NCBI GenBank assembly: GCA_963920525.1
Contig: OY986438.1
Location: forward strand, 182,760,888 to 182,824,887
DNA: 64,000 nt
Reading direction: 5' to 3'
Origin: Dichetophora obliterata
Taxonomy: Eukaryota > Arthropoda > Insecta > Diptera > Sciomyzidae
The number at the start of each line of letters is the position of its first letter. The first letter of the stretch is position 1. Positions 11,059 through 24,372 of this stretch are shown piece after piece. The translations under genes were made by a program, and so were the position numbers. Below the pieces are notes generated by a model. The model had not been told where the DNA came from. It did no database searches and saw nothing but the letters and a program-made list of their open reading frames with translations.

Positions 11059-14000
11059 GATAAACGAACTTAAGTACAAATAATATTCCTCTTTTTGAGA
11101 TGTGCAAACATTAAATAGTTTCAAAATGAATATGAAATGAAATAAAATTAATTTTGAACGAAAAAGGTAACAACATTTACTGTTTTTAAAGAATAATTAT
11201 TTTTAAGAAATTTTATCAACAAAAAATTTACTTGTCCAACTAAAAAGTTGAACAACACAGCAGTTAATTAGAAAAAGTCGTTAGAAGTTTCGCTGTAACA
11301 AAGAACAACCAATAATCTTACTAACAACATACGCAGCAACTGAAGCATTTTATGCATGAGTGTTTTGATACAAAAATATGAACTTTTGTTTTGTTAAATT
11401 TTTCTATTTTGTGACTTTATTAAAGAAGTGATAAAATCTAAAATAATATATTAGTCTCATTCGCCACATAACTGATATTTTGGCATATATTTTATCTTTA
11501 TACGATGAATATTAGAGGCTGTAGATGAACCACAAAATGTAAACAAAAACACTACATGTGCTTTGAAAAATTTGTAAAAAAGACTCCCCCCCAAACAAAC
11601 ACGCTCAATGGAATTTTGTTATAAGGATATGAAAATACACTTTAAGCATCATGTCAGATCTGTGTTCTAAAAATCATTTCGTATAGGGAGAGCTTTGTCG
11701 TAAAGAAGTTCATTATACAGAAGTTCGAATGTAGGTACTTAACTCATTTTACAAAATCTTTCAACTTTTGATACCATTGAAACTCCTGCAGTTGTGGTCA
11801 GCTTGGCTGTCCTGAGCACACCTGCCGCTAAACAAAATTTTAAACTTTACAAAATTTTTTAAAAAATATTATACGAGCTAAGTTTAGCCTTTCTATGATT
11901 TCATGTTGAACTTGTGTAAATTTAATTACGTTAGTGATTTTTTATGCACTTCCTACTGCATAGCGATGTGGAATTGCTTTTCTAGCACCCAAATTCCAAT
12001 TATTGTTACGGTCCTCATAAACTAAACGCAGAACATTTCAATGTTATTATCACTTGCTGAGCAACACAACCTGTGTGAGTCCGGCGGCGCAACGTGAGTC
12101 CCTATCAGCTTGGAACAGCCTACTCTAATTTTAAGGTAGTAGCGACTGAATCAACTGCTGCAACCTTAAAAGTAAAGACAGCAAATTGGCAAATGTTAAA
12201 AACGCTAAACCACCTACAGAAGTCAATAATTTTGAAAGGATTAATTTTTGGTCGAGGGTAGAAGGAAGAGACCAAATGAAGACCTGCTGCTGCTGTTTTC
12301 AAAGGTGTTGATGTGTGGCAAAATACTCGTATTCGAAGGCATTTTTAGTGATTTGATGCTATGAGGAAACAGTTGTTGTTGTTATTGTTGTTGTTGTTAT
12401 TGTTGTTGTTGTTGGTGTTTTCTGGGTTTTATTTTCAAAGTGATAAAGGTTTGTTTGCACTCTTTCATAACTTGCTGGCTTTCTGAATTCCATATGCCGC
12501 AGCAAATGTGTGCCAAAAGTGAAGTGTGTGTCTGTGTTTGTTTGTTGTTTTGTTTTTTAGTTTTTATGCGAAAAGTGGGGCTTGTAAAGTCATGTTTTCA
12601 ACCGTGACCGTGATGGAAATTATTGACTTGATTGGTTTTTACATGAGTTGCTGCTGCCACTGCCATAAATGCTGCCCCTTGGTTAAATAACAACACGACC
12701 TCAGTATTCGATTCTTTGTTGAGTGTGTGCAACATTTTGGTGCTTTAAAAAATTTATGATTATTTTTGCAATTAAGATTCCAGAAATAATGGCTTTGGAA
12801 GAGTTAAAAACTCTTTGAATTTTTTAATATTTGATTGTAAAAATTTTCACTTAAAAATGGCGCAACTTTAACGAATTTCATGCAGACCAGCATCCGCAGG
12901 TCAGTAGAGTTACTTTAAAACGCCCTTCCAGACGAAGGTCAAGTGCTTGTCTGTAAATATTTCTATTTTTTTTTTTAATATATCTCAAGTTTTTAAGCTT
13001 AGGTATAATTTAGAGTACTCCCGAAGTAAGCTGCTTCCAAGGGCAGCAGTCTTACTTCGACACACAAAAATTATAATTTAAGCCGCTTAAAACAGTTATC
13101 CTCTTGACCTCGACACATTGAGTTCAGTTAAGGTGTCAATCAAAGAATTAATTTCTTGTCTTGTTTATCCAACAATTTTGGGTTGTCAACACAAACCAAC
13201 AACAATTTGTAATATTTGTCAACAAAGCAAAGGGTCAATGTCTTTGGCTTCTCTTTAAAGTCAGAAGCGGCTGATTTAAGGCTTGTGCGCTGGCAACAGC
13301 GCTGATTAACACTTATATGTCAACGAATACAAAAGCTGTCAGCATGAAGATTTTGCTGTCAGAGCAGCACTTATAATTACAAGATATGATGAAAACAACT
13401 CACAGTGCTTTTTGATGTATGAAAAATCCAATAACACATTGAAAAACCTTTTTAACAGTGCGACAAAATTGCTACCTTTGCCGTGCATTTGCGATATTTA
13501 GCACAAAAAAAAGTTAATAAAAACCGATATTAAGTTTTTTTATAAAGTTTCATAATGTTTTGAAAGAACAAGTTCTTAATAGTAAAAATATGCGACCTCA
13601 AATATGATGAGCCCTCAGAGATACCTACTTTGCAAAAACCCAATTTTTAGTTTTTGATTTTTTTTTCTCCTGAGAAACTCTCCCATCTTATTGAAGAATA
13701 TGTTCCTTTAAAAAAGAATATGATAGGCACTTGTACCTCGCAATTTTATACAAATGTACATATAAACAATTTTATTTTTTTAATGATGATGATTTTTTTA
13801 ACAACATTATTTTTCGTTAATATTGAGTAGCATCTTCAGTCTAAAAACAAAATTCTCTAACTAGAGCTCAATAATCAAAAAGTCGTGATCACATCCACCT
13901 CAATCTTCAAAATATGCAGACGATCAGCAAGACACGATCCCAGATATGAAATCATGTCTTATGTCATGCTTAAAATGTAAACACATTGATATGAATATCA

Positions 14001-15349
14001 AAAAAATCTCAGAAAATATTTTAAAAATCTAATTTTAATAACAAACTCTTTCACATAGAAAAAACACAAGCAACCACAACCTAAAACAATAACGACAACT
14101 TAGCTGAAAAAGTGGATCAAGTTGCTCAAGTAGGAAATCCTAGAAATTTCCAAAAAAAAAAAAAAAATCCAAAACGCTCTATAAATAACAACAATTTCTG
14201 ACATACGGCACACGATGTCGACGCGTCAGGCCCACGAAGAGTTCGAAGAGGCAAAGTAGATATATAAAAAAAATAAAAAGAAACCATTTCTGAAGTGTCA
14301 TCATGTCAACAGCTAGCTATGAAGAAAATTTACAAAAAAGTAAATAAATAAATAAATAAATAAACCCAACAATCTACAAGTAAAAATGAAGTTGTGTGAT
14401 TTTGAGATCTTCCTAAGTCTCAGACGAATTAAAAAAAGCAATTTTTGGTGTGTTTCACAGAAACAATTAAAAGAAGTGACAGTTGAATGACGCCTCGAAA
14501 TGCACTTGAGACAGTTTCTCTTTAATGTATGTGATGATGAGCTGTTTGTGCTCATTATTGTTTGAGTGCAATTTTTTTGACTTTACAGTGAAATTGATTT
14601 TCGAGAAAATTATTTTTTGGAATCCAACCTGGGTGGTCTCAGCATTACTGTACACTTTCTGACACTTGTTTTGGTTTTTAGAGATGATGTTGTTTTGATG
14701 ATTTAACGATTGTTTTTTCAACAAGAGCGACAGCGACTTTTTCATTTTTTAAATAATTGCGTTAATTTAAAAAAATAAAACCAGCCTGTAAGCATTTATG
14801 AGATATAACTTAAAGTAAAAATAAATAACCCAAAATATTTTGACAAGTAAGCAAAACAACATTTTGACACTCATTCGACAGTTTAAAATGTGAGCAAATG
14901 ATATGAAAGGGTCATTAAGACTGCTTGCAAGCAGTGAGCAAGCATTATTGGTTTAACAAGCTGCTGTCAAAATGTAATCAATTTAGCTGCCGGGTGCGGA
15001 TTTATTATATTATTTGGCTCTTTACTAATTTTTTCGGCTATCGTTTTCAACCACTGAGTATAATGAAAGTTTGACCTTAAGAAAGAAGCCGCGATTAAGT
15101 GGCTGCCAAACTGGGTTTGAGTTAAAGTAGTAGTCATAACGATGCGTGCAGTTTAACCCATTAGGAACGATGTGTCAAAATATTAATGTTATCACACGAA
15201 AATTAGCCAAAATTAAAATTAGACAAAAATTAATCAATGTGTGAAAAGTATTCCTCTCTATAAAGATTTTAGATATACTTAAAAATAAAAATTGGAAATG
15301 AACCTATACGATATTTCATCAAACTATAAAAAACGATTCCTATATCATC
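11059..15349. other. Non-coding stretch, no gene recognised
   Basis: No coding signal or element ends were found. It includes a degenerate TTG/CAA microsatellite at 12370-12417 and a short perfect hairpin with stems 13023-13030 and 13051-13058 (GAAGTAAG/CTTACTTC, partly extended inward by CTGCT/AGCAG). Confidence 0.5.
12370..12417. repeat. TTG/TTA trinucleotide microsatellite
   Basis: Repeated TTG units broken by single TTA units, typical of fly non-coding DNA. Confidence 0.9.
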
Positions 15350-15661
15350 ATTAGGATCAGGCATGCCAACTGGTGGGGAATTCCACGATTTGAAGGGAAT
15401 TTCATGTCGATCATGTCGGGAATTGGGGAATGGGCTTAAATATGCGGGAATTTAACAATTCATATAATTTTTAATGATTTTTGCGGAGAATTTAACATTT
15501 TATCTAATATATGTGGAGAATTAGATTTTATATTAAATTTTCTGATGCAATGTTCTTCTCACAACATAAGAAAAAACCTAAGAAGGTATTGCACACTTGA
15601 AGAAAATTTGACACTTCGATTTGCGTTTCAATAATATCACAAATGTGCGAAGTTAACTTAA

Positions 15662-18048
15662 CCCATTTTGAACATCTGTACGATTTTTCGCACAGCAACT
15701 TTAAAAATTTATATTGCAACAGCCAAACATTTTTTATGCAATTTTTTTACATAAAAGTGTAATGTCGATTATTTTAAATTAAGAACATAAATAATTCTTC
15801 ATATTTTTTTATCTTAAATAATGTTTTTACCGATTTAAAAATGACCTCTTTTTTAGTAGTTTTTCCAAACGAAACAAACGTGGATTAAATTCCTATATTT
15901 TTACACATTATAGCATAAATTGTATAAGTAAAGAAATAAATGATTCTTTGAATAAGTATTCTGGTCAAAAACGTTTATCTGCGCTAATTTATTAGAAAAA
16001 AAAATGCGTGTACGAAAAATCGTACGCTGGGCTATTTCTGTAATAAAATAATTTGACAATCAGCTGTTTAAATGCACGTAAAATCGTTCGCTGTAAATCG
16101 TGTAAAATCTGCAGAAAATTCATTTAGCACTTGACGTTTGTTTTAATTCTACAATAAAATATTTGTGAAATATTTTCTTTTAAAAGTAATTCAAACTGTG
16201 GTTTTAACAATAAAAATGGCTAGACGTCGATATTTAACAACCGCGTAGTTGGAAGATATTATAGAGAATTGGAGTGATGAAGAGCAGGGGCCAATAACCA
16301 ATATACAATATAGTGCTATGCGCACCAGAAAAAGTGGACGAGCTCACAGACGAAGAGGAGTTTGACGAAAATGTGATGCCCAATATGGAACCACCAAACA
16401 TTCAAGAAGTTGCAGGGCATGTGGAAATTGAGTGGGATTCAATTGAAGATGACTTTGCAGCTCCTATGCAAAATGTACGTCAAACCTCTTTTATAAGTTT
16501 ACAAGCATTTGGCCACCCCAACTGGTGCAAGGGGATACGTTCATCATCTGAAGTTGTTAAATATGATAAGCAACCTAATTATGAACCACTCGAAGCCCTT
16601 GCTGCTACATTGGTTTCGCAATTGGAAAATTTAACTCCAACGGAGCTATTTTACCAATTTTTTGACGAGGATGTGATGCAGCTTCTAATTACTGAAACTA
16701 ACAGTTGAATTAACAAATTAAGTAATGTTTAAAATATTCTAAAGTTCTCAATTTGGTAGATATTACAATCAACACAATAACATCGGTAATGTTTGCGACA
16801 ATGATGACATGCAGCGTTTCTTAGGAATTCTTTTGATGTCTGGCTATAGCACAGTTCCAGCCATCAACGATTATTGGAGTACTAGACCTTCTCTAGGCCG
16901 CCCAATAGTGAAACAAGCAATGTCCCGAAATAAGTTCAAGCTCTTGAAGAAATATTTTCACTTGAGTAACAACAGCAGTTTGGATGAAAGATATAAATTC
17001 GCAAAACTACGCCCATATTTTGATTTGTTGAATAGAAATTTTAGAAAGTTTGGTATTTTTAGCGAACATCTTTCGATTGATGAGCAAATGGTGCCATACT
17101 ATGGTAAACACTCTTGCAAAATGTATATTCGTGGCAAACCCATTCGTTTTGGCTATAAACTGTGGTGCCTTTGCTCGTCAGATGGATACATGTTCCAATT
17201 CTATCCATATGGAGGTGCAGGTGGATACAACAAACAAATTGGCTTAGGTGCTGACGTCGTCTTGCGTTTGTTGTCTATTTGTACAAATCCAAGTAATCAC
17301 GATGTTTATTTTGACAATTTTTTTTCGTCGTATTATTTAATGTGTCTCCTTTCCGAGAGAAATTTCTTCGCTACTGGTACAATTCCCGCCAATCGTTTAA
17401 ACGGTGCCAAATTACGTACTGGAAAAAATTGCCAAAGGGTTCTAAAGATTATCTTTTCGACAAAACGAATAAAATTTCATGACAATGCCGTGTCAAACTA
17501 TCGCGTGGCCATACGAGGGAAAAAATGGTGGTGGGCTTTATTTGTAGCTGGCCTAGATAGTGCCCTAGTTAACGCATGGAAGCTACATTGCATTATAGAA
17601 AAAAAACAGCTTCATAAGCCGATGTCTCAAGTAGATTTTCGAGTAATCATATGTGAAGAGCTCTTACATTTAGTTGCAAAAGATGCAAATTCGAAATACT
17701 TACGTTGCGGTGTTTGTCATAAAACAACTATATATATGTGCCTAAAATGCAATAAACATCTTCATCCAAAATGTTTTAATAAATATCCACCCCATGTGAA
17801 ATAAATAAATTTGAAATATAAACATTTAAATAATTACGTCTGGCTTTTAAAATTTACTCGTAGTTTTCTTAGTACATATATTTTTTACAGATATGGACCA
17901 GTGTACGATTTTTCGTACAGGGTGTAACTACTAAAGGGGCGGATGAAAATTTTTTTTTTTTACTTTTAAGGTAAGAATGCTTTAATAACTAAACGCTCCA
18001 AAAATGTTTCCAAAATTTCAAGCGGATCTGGTACCGGTTCAAAATGGG
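15662..18048 (+). mobile_element. piggyBac-like element in TTAA, inactive
   Basis: A 2387-bp insertion is flanked by TTAA (15658-15661 and 18049-18052), with inverted ends CCCATTTTGAAC ... GTTCAAAATGGG. CCC...GGG termini in TTAA are diagnostic of piggyBac. A near-palindrome TGTACGATTTTTCGTACA occurs just inside the left end (15676-15695, one base off), upstream of the gene (16009-16026, inverted spacer) and near the right end (17902-17919), suggesting repeated transposase-binding sites. It sits inside the hAT-like element 15358-18884 and is therefore younger. Confidence 0.92.
16216..17804 (+). pseudogene. piggyBac transposase, stops, frameshifts and internal deletion
   Basis: The start is ATG 16216 (MARRRYL). 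Codon 11 is TAG where an E is expected before LED. A frameshift near 16300-16313 moves to the acidic N-terminal segment (16313-16708). The DDE_Tnp_1_7-type catalytic part is an open frame from 16809 of 331 codons. Counting from that Met, the first Asp is at residue 91 in SIDEQMVPYYG and the second at 169 in VYFDNFFSSYY. Around residues 205-228 the expected LPKGSKDYLFDKTNKI appears only in another frame, and the GGVDxxD segment that carries the family's third Asp is absent; reading resumes at YRVAIRGKKWWW. The C-terminal Cys/His-rich domain is intact (C300, C303, C311, C314 ... H319, C322). It is dead from the deletion alone. Confidence 0.87.
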
Positions 18049-18892
18049 TTAAGGGAGAATTTAGGCAAAAACGATGAAGATTAAGTCATATTTTAGAAGA
18101 AGTCAATTCTTTCTTTTTCTCAAAAGAATATTATACTTACAGAAAAATTTTACTTGTATGTTAATTTAGCATAATCAGTATAAGAAAAAATTTGTTTAAA
18201 TATAAAGATTGCGCTGAAGTTAGTGTGCTTACAAATAAGTGACAATCGGGATGCACCATACCTCGCCTCCAGATCGTCTGAAAATATTTATCTATTACCA
18301 AAATGGATTACCATATCTATTACCTATTATATCTATTGTAAAATATCTATTACCAAAATGGATTAAAAACGTTTAAAATAAAGAAAATGATGAATCGTGG
18401 AAAAAAGTTAAAAAATGTACAATTTTTTTTACCATATTGCGTGTAAAAGCTAGACGAATTTTCCAAAACCGCTTATTTTGGAAAAAGATGTGTAGAATAA
18501 AAGCGGAATTGATTTATAATTTTTTCACGTTTTTCTGAATAGTTGAATAATCAAATGTAAAAAAATTAGATTTTCAAGAAATTGCTTGCCTAAAACAAGC
18601 CTTAACATGCTTTGCAATAAGACCATCGCTATATTAGCTTCATGGTTTGAAATTGTGTTTCTTTTTTTAAAGTTTATTTTGTTTTCATTTTAAAGTGTGT
18701 ATTTTTTTGGCAGAATAAATTGTTTTCATAAAATTTATAAAATGCTTACATTATTTATTGTAATATTTAATTAAAAAAATCTATAAAAAAATTCATTAAA
18801 AGTTTTTTTAAGGTAATTTGAAGAAAAATCGGGACATTTTGAGAACCACTGCGGGAAAAACGATAAAATGAGCTGGCAACCCTGATTAGCAT

Positions 18893-21800
18893 GCACTTAT
18901 TTCCTCAGGAAGTACGAATAGGTAGATTTAAATTAATTATTTTGTCCCTTAACCAAAGCTCTATTCTCTTTTGATATGAGTCGGATGGCTGGCTCCTCAT
19001 ATGAAATTATGCAGTGCAACGTTTTCTCAAGATTATAAATTTTTGCGGATTAAAAAGTAATCCTTTTTGGAATAGAAGATTTTTAACTTTTCCTTGGATA
19101 AAGTTTAAAAATAATCTTTTTTGGTGTTGTTCTATATGCAATCCTATAATATGAAAGATTATTTCAAAAAAGCTTATGTATTGACGCTGTTCAACCCGTG
19201 GTATGGCCGAGAAAAATTTTTAAAATCAGGCCTTGTTCGGCCCCTGTTTGGCCTTAGCTGAAAAAGTTTTTATTTTTATTCGTTTTATTTTTATTGTTTT
19301 GAAACTATTTAGTCCACAAACGTTATACAAAAAATTGTATTTTTTTCTCACAATCGCTTCTCATTACTTTTAATGATTTGATACCAATTGCCTTAAAAAT
19401 TATTTTATACTAATTTTAACTAGAACATTCTTCTTTCCTTTTTAAATGAATGAACAATTTTTTTTTGCTTAAAAATAAATGTAAAACTTATGTAAACATC
19501 CAGGTCTATATTTTACTCTTGAAGAGCTAGACTTAAGTATTATTATTTTACGGAAGGAGTACGTCTTGCTTGAAACAAAGTATTTAATTTGTGGTTGATT
19601 CTTTTAATATTTCTTCTGATGCTATTATCACTTACGACATCACTCTTAAACAAAAAACAGTTTTCTTGGCTCTAGAATAACCGATCTCTCCATTTTCTCC
19701 TAAATACTTTTAAGTACGCAGTATCACGCAGTGTCCGAATTTTAGAAATGAAAGGAATAGCTCAGGCCCACAAACGATAGCTGAAAAATTTAAAAAATTG
19801 TTTGAGCCACAAGACGTGTTAAGCATTTCCACTTCCTGCATTATAGTTAAATTATTCTACTTCTTGGGCTGCGAATGTTAACTTCTTCAATTGAATTTTT
19901 CAAATTCTTGAATTGAAACAGTCAACCTTTGAGTTGAAAAATTTCGTAATGTAGTTCTACAACTTGATTGTTGAAATTTTTTATCTTTGTTGGTCAACTT
20001 TGACTGACAAGTTGAAACTTTTTAGCTTAAGCATTAAAATTAAATTCTCATCCCAAAAAGTTTTCAACACAAAAAGTTGAAAAAATGAACCTGAACTTTG
20101 AACAGTGTACAGAAGAACTGTATCATCAGGATTGCAACTGAATGCTGAATGAGGTCAAATCCTCTTATCGGCGTTGCAGAAAATATCATAATTTCACCCC
20201 ACTAACAGAAAATATTTTTGACCCCAAATTTTTGGAATCAATTCTTATTTAAGGATATTGTTTAATTTTTGTAATCTAAAAAAAGGACACAGATGATGAA
20301 AATACGCCCCAAATATGTTATATCTCTCTCTCATTTCTCTGACACATTATTTTTATTTCGTATTAGATATATAATTGGAAAAAATTCTTATCATATTTAT
20401 AATGAATGCTAATTGTAAGTGCAATTATTTGAGTACCAATTTTAAAAAGAAACCATTAAATGGAGTATCTATAAAATTAGTGCAAACTTAAAAAGATTGT
20501 TTCGAAAACATGGCAATAACCTTACTTCTGTAGCAAAACTTCTGTTTAAAATTTCGCGTGTGAATAACATGATATTCGACAAATGTTGCACATAAAAAAA
20601 CAATAATATTTTATAGCTATTTAAGCACATAATAATTTGTAAGATTTAACTTTTTTTTATATTATCAAAAAGCAAAGAAATAATAAACACCATATAGTTT
20701 TTACGATTATCTCAGTTAGTTTGAATTTTTATGACTCCGATGTTCAAGCCCACAAAGGTTGAGTCACGATTGTTTTGTCTTTCCTGATTATTATTAACTG
20801 CCCTGGTAAACATGATAATTATCAGGTTTCACAGATGAGTGTCGGAATATCTCCGTTAATTTCTTTTTCTTTTTTTTTTTTTTTTCTCGTACCGAAATGG
20901 CACTTCAGTGTGGTTTTGCAAAGAAAGCGCCGTCAACTGACAGCGTTAACTCTGAATCATCAAGTGCAGATCGCCACAAGAGTGAATTTTTCTCAGAAGC
21001 TCATTCTTGCAGCCAGTGTGGTCCAGTGCTTGAATCCATCCATTCATCCGTCCATTCATGCATGACTGGTATTTTTCGTTTTTAGGACCTGCTAGTGGCT
21101 TAATCCTGACAGCAATTTCTTAAGTATTATTTGCTCATTTCTTTGTGCCCTTTCATTCAATACTCGATACTCAAGATTCGAGTAAAAAAAGTGAAGTTAA
21201 GCTTCTTGTCTTCCAACTTAGACAGCTTAATCGATGTTAATCAATCGCATTTCTTTTTTATAGTCTTTTATCGGTTGCTAGCTAATCAAATTAATCTCTC
21301 TCGTTTCCTCGCCTAAGCCTCTTAGTGGAATTTGTCCCAATCTATTGTCACTAAAGTCATTGTCATTAAGTGGAGGGTTTGTTTTTTTTTTTTTTGGTTT
21401 TTGTGAAAAGACACAGTTGTGATGCTTTCACTGTGATAACAAATTATCACACATCCAAAACTTAGACGCTGGCAGCTAGGCAAGCTACAATGACAAATGC
21501 TGTCAATTTTCAAAACCTTTAACCCAAACACTACAACAACAACAACAATCGACTTTGCCATATGTCAAGTAGTCGTGGAAGAATATACGAAACATTCTAT
21601 TCGCCCCAACTAATTAAGTGTTGAGGCTCTTATGTTGCATTCATTCACTCCTTTGTGGTTTTTCTTACATTTTGTTGTTTTGTTAGTAATGACTGTCAAT
21701 CTGTCATCGGGTTCAGGATTTCTTCGTTTATTGCTGATTGCCAGTTGATAAGAAGATTCTACCTACTCATTCGCGTTCTCGTTCTCATTCACGTAACATT

Positions 21801-22872
21801 GACAGCCAGTTGAAGCTGTTGCCCAAAATGACTTTAATCAGAAGTTTCTCACCTCTGTCCGCGCTCCGACTCTTGTCACTACCTCTTGTCACCATCAGCC
21901 AACGGTATTGCGGTATTCTAGTCATGTTTCATTGCTAATGAGGTGCTGTCTAGGCTTTTGTTTGTGGGGATACAAACATGTTCTTTGCTATAAGTTTCAA
22001 TAAATTTCCAACAAAATGATGGAGTGTGAACAACACATGGACTTAAAGTTGATGAAGTTGAATGTATTGTGAATTGTTTTGTAGAGATGTCTTAATTTTT
22101 GGTCGAATTTATTATTTGATAAAGCTTTAATTGACTAATTTATACTGCTGCTAGTTGTTGGCAATTAAGCGAGAATGTCTTTATATGTAAAAGTTTTCGG
22201 TCAGGTTTCGAGATCACAATCGATAAGTCATCAATAATGGAAACAGCTATTGTCTGGCGGCAAATATTTATATAGCTTATAGTAATTTGATAATTTGTTA
22301 CAATATAGCTCGTTATAAATTTAATTTAATTCGTTATTCAAAAGAAGGCAAATAAAAACTATTTCATCTGACAAACTTGAAGTTGAGACAATTTAGAAGC
22401 TATTGAAGTGAAATCTCCTGTGTCTTAACATAACTTTTTTTTAATTTTTACAGAAATTAATTTGGAACCGTATGAGTTGTGGCTCCATCTAGAGGAGAAA
22501 ACTGATAGTTGAAATGAAAACTTTATGAATCCAACAAAATTTGTAGCAAATTGCTCTGAAACGCCAACTCATGAAAAATTATGAGTGAAACTGATATACA
22601 TATAGGTATAATATACATACATTATATACATATATATAAAAAATTGGGCACTGGAAATGCAACTCATATACACTATAAGAATAGTAAAATTTTTCAAAAG
22701 AAATAAAATGACATAGCAGCAACAGTTTTTCAACAAATTTTGCGTTGATTTTCAACATTTTTAGGGCCAAACAAAATTGCAATAACAAAAATTTTAACAA
22801 ATCAACTTAAATATCTTAAAACTTTTTTTGGGAAAAGTTGAAAAAGTGCGAGGTTATTTTTATCTCTGGATA
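18893..22872. other. Non-coding stretch, no gene recognised
   Basis: Short open frames here show no family motif and sit in low-complexity or T-rich DNA. A degenerate repeat of ATCCATTCAT-like words is seen near 21035-21062. Nothing else is supported. Confidence 0.5.
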
Positions 22873-23170
22873 TACAGTTATGGACAAAAAAATAAATACA
22901 CTTGTTAAAATGTACTAAGTTTTAATTTTTCTAAAAAACTGGCTCGTATTTTTAAATTATTTTTGTGATAACATATCTACTCTATATTGTACATATAATA
23001 AGAAGTATTTTTAAGTTCCTCATTTCTTTCACTTCTCTTTTATTTAACCATTAGTAAAACAATTCTGTTTTTATGTGGACAAAAAAATCAATACAGTCTA
23101 AATTTTTTAAAAAACTCCATTTAATTTTTTATTTTTAAAGAAAGTCTACATAATATTAAAATTTGGTTAA

Positions 23171-24372
23171 TATTTGGTTGATATTTCTAAAGCGTTCGAC
23201 CGAGTGTGGCATAAAGCGCTCGTGTCAAAACTTGTTGCATATGGTTTTGGTGGTAACTTTGCTCGATGGATCACGTGTTTCCTCAAGGACAGAACGATTC
23301 GAGTCGTAGTTGACGGTATTTCATCCGAGGAGTACGCCATTAACGCAGGAGTACCGCAGGGTTCAGTTCTATCGCCAACTTTGTTTCTGGTTTTTATCAA
23401 CGACCTTCTGTCGTTGACGCATAACCCAATACATTCGTTTGCGGACGACAGCAGCATTTGTCATTCATATTCATTTAAAAAACGCCCAAGCTCTATGGAG
23501 ATTGAGAGAAAAAGGCAAAATATGAATGACACACTCCTTAATGATCTACAAAAAATCTCCGAGTGGGGTCTTGCTAATAGAGTAGACTTCAATGCAAGCA
23601 AGACCCAGTGCTGTATGTTAACCCACAAGCGGATGGATTGCCCCATAGCACCCCTCAATATCAATGGTGTGGATCTTGTGGAATCAGCCGCTCTTGACGT
23701 TCTGGGCATATCGATCAAGTGTGATCTTCGTTGGAATGATCATATTTTTGATGTGTCGAAAGAAGCGGGCAAGTGCCTAGGTTTTTTAAAACGGTGCAAA
23801 AATATTTCACCTCAGCTGATCTTCGCATGATTTACACCTCATATATTAGACCGAAAATGGAGTACAATTCGTACATTTGGGCAGGGGCTTCAAGATCTTA
23901 TTTGGAGCTTCTGGATTGAATTCAACGTCGTGCGATATATTTGATAGGGGATGAAAGTATTTCATCCTCTCTCAACTCTCTTGGGCATCGCCGCAATGTT
24001 GGTTGCCTAAGCCTTCTGTATAGATATTACCATGGGAAGTGTTCAAGGGCGATACATGACCTGACGCCACCAGCTCGTGTGTTTGCCAGGTCCACTCGGG
24101 CAGCTGTCCAAGCCCACCCCTTTACCATTGCGTCGATGCCCAGTAGAACCTCGCATTACCGTGATAATTCGTTCTTTAGTCGCACGGTTAAGTTGTGGAA
24201 TAGTCTCCCTGCGAGCGTGTTTCCCGCTGTGCAAATTTAAAACAAATATTCACCGACACTACTCCATCTATCCAAACTCCAACTAACTATCACCCATCTT
24301 CCGAATCAACACAATGCTTACGCATTTATAGGGGACATCCCCTGAGCGTTGGTTTAGTCTAAAAAAAAAAAA
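23171..24372 (+). mobile_element. 5'-truncated LINE fragment (copy 1), jockey/CR1-like
   Basis: The fragment contains the second half of a non-LTR reverse transcriptase. VDISKAFDRVWH holds the palm motif A Asp, followed by NAGVPQGSVLSP and SFADDSSI (the F-ADD catalytic pair), then the thumb region KISEWGLANRVDFNASKTQ. The frame is open 23174-23830 and then shifts. Later C-terminal parts read on as SHYRDNSFFSRTVKLWNSLP (about 24140-24210) and end in KTNIHRHYSIYPNSN. A run of A at 24361-24372 is the 3' tail. It lacks the 5' half, as is usual for aborted LINE insertions. It sits in the Tc1 element just downstream of the transposase end. The clade is uncertain. Confidence 0.85.

Larger units (their letters stand above)
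15358..18884. mobile_element. hAT-like non-autonomous element, host of a nested piggyBac
   Basis: The ends are CAGGCATGCCAACT (left) and, inverted, CAGGGTTGCCAGCT (right), a hAT-type terminal signature. The flanks ATTAGGAT (15350-15357) and ATTAGCAT (18885-18892) match at 7 of 8 positions, as an aged 8-bp hAT duplication would. Removing the piggyBac (with one TTAA) leaves about 1.14 kb of element with no recognisable transposase, so this is probably a non-autonomous member. The left arm has several GGGAATT/GGAGAATT motifs. Confidence 0.7.

Noticed and set aside
9673..11124. Very long open frames (FLFL, FYFY, NKNK, IKIK) on both strands
   Set aside because: They are the six-base ATTTTT repeat read in different frames, with no stop possible in the unit; not genes.
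17965..17978. TTTTTTTACTTTTAAGGTAAGA as another recursive splice site
   Set aside because: The acceptor is AAG rather than CAG and it lies inside the inactive piggyBac, so a host role is unlikely.
20775..21085. Overlapping Ser/His-rich frames
   Set aside because: Arise from ATCCATTC-like repeats and T-rich DNA.
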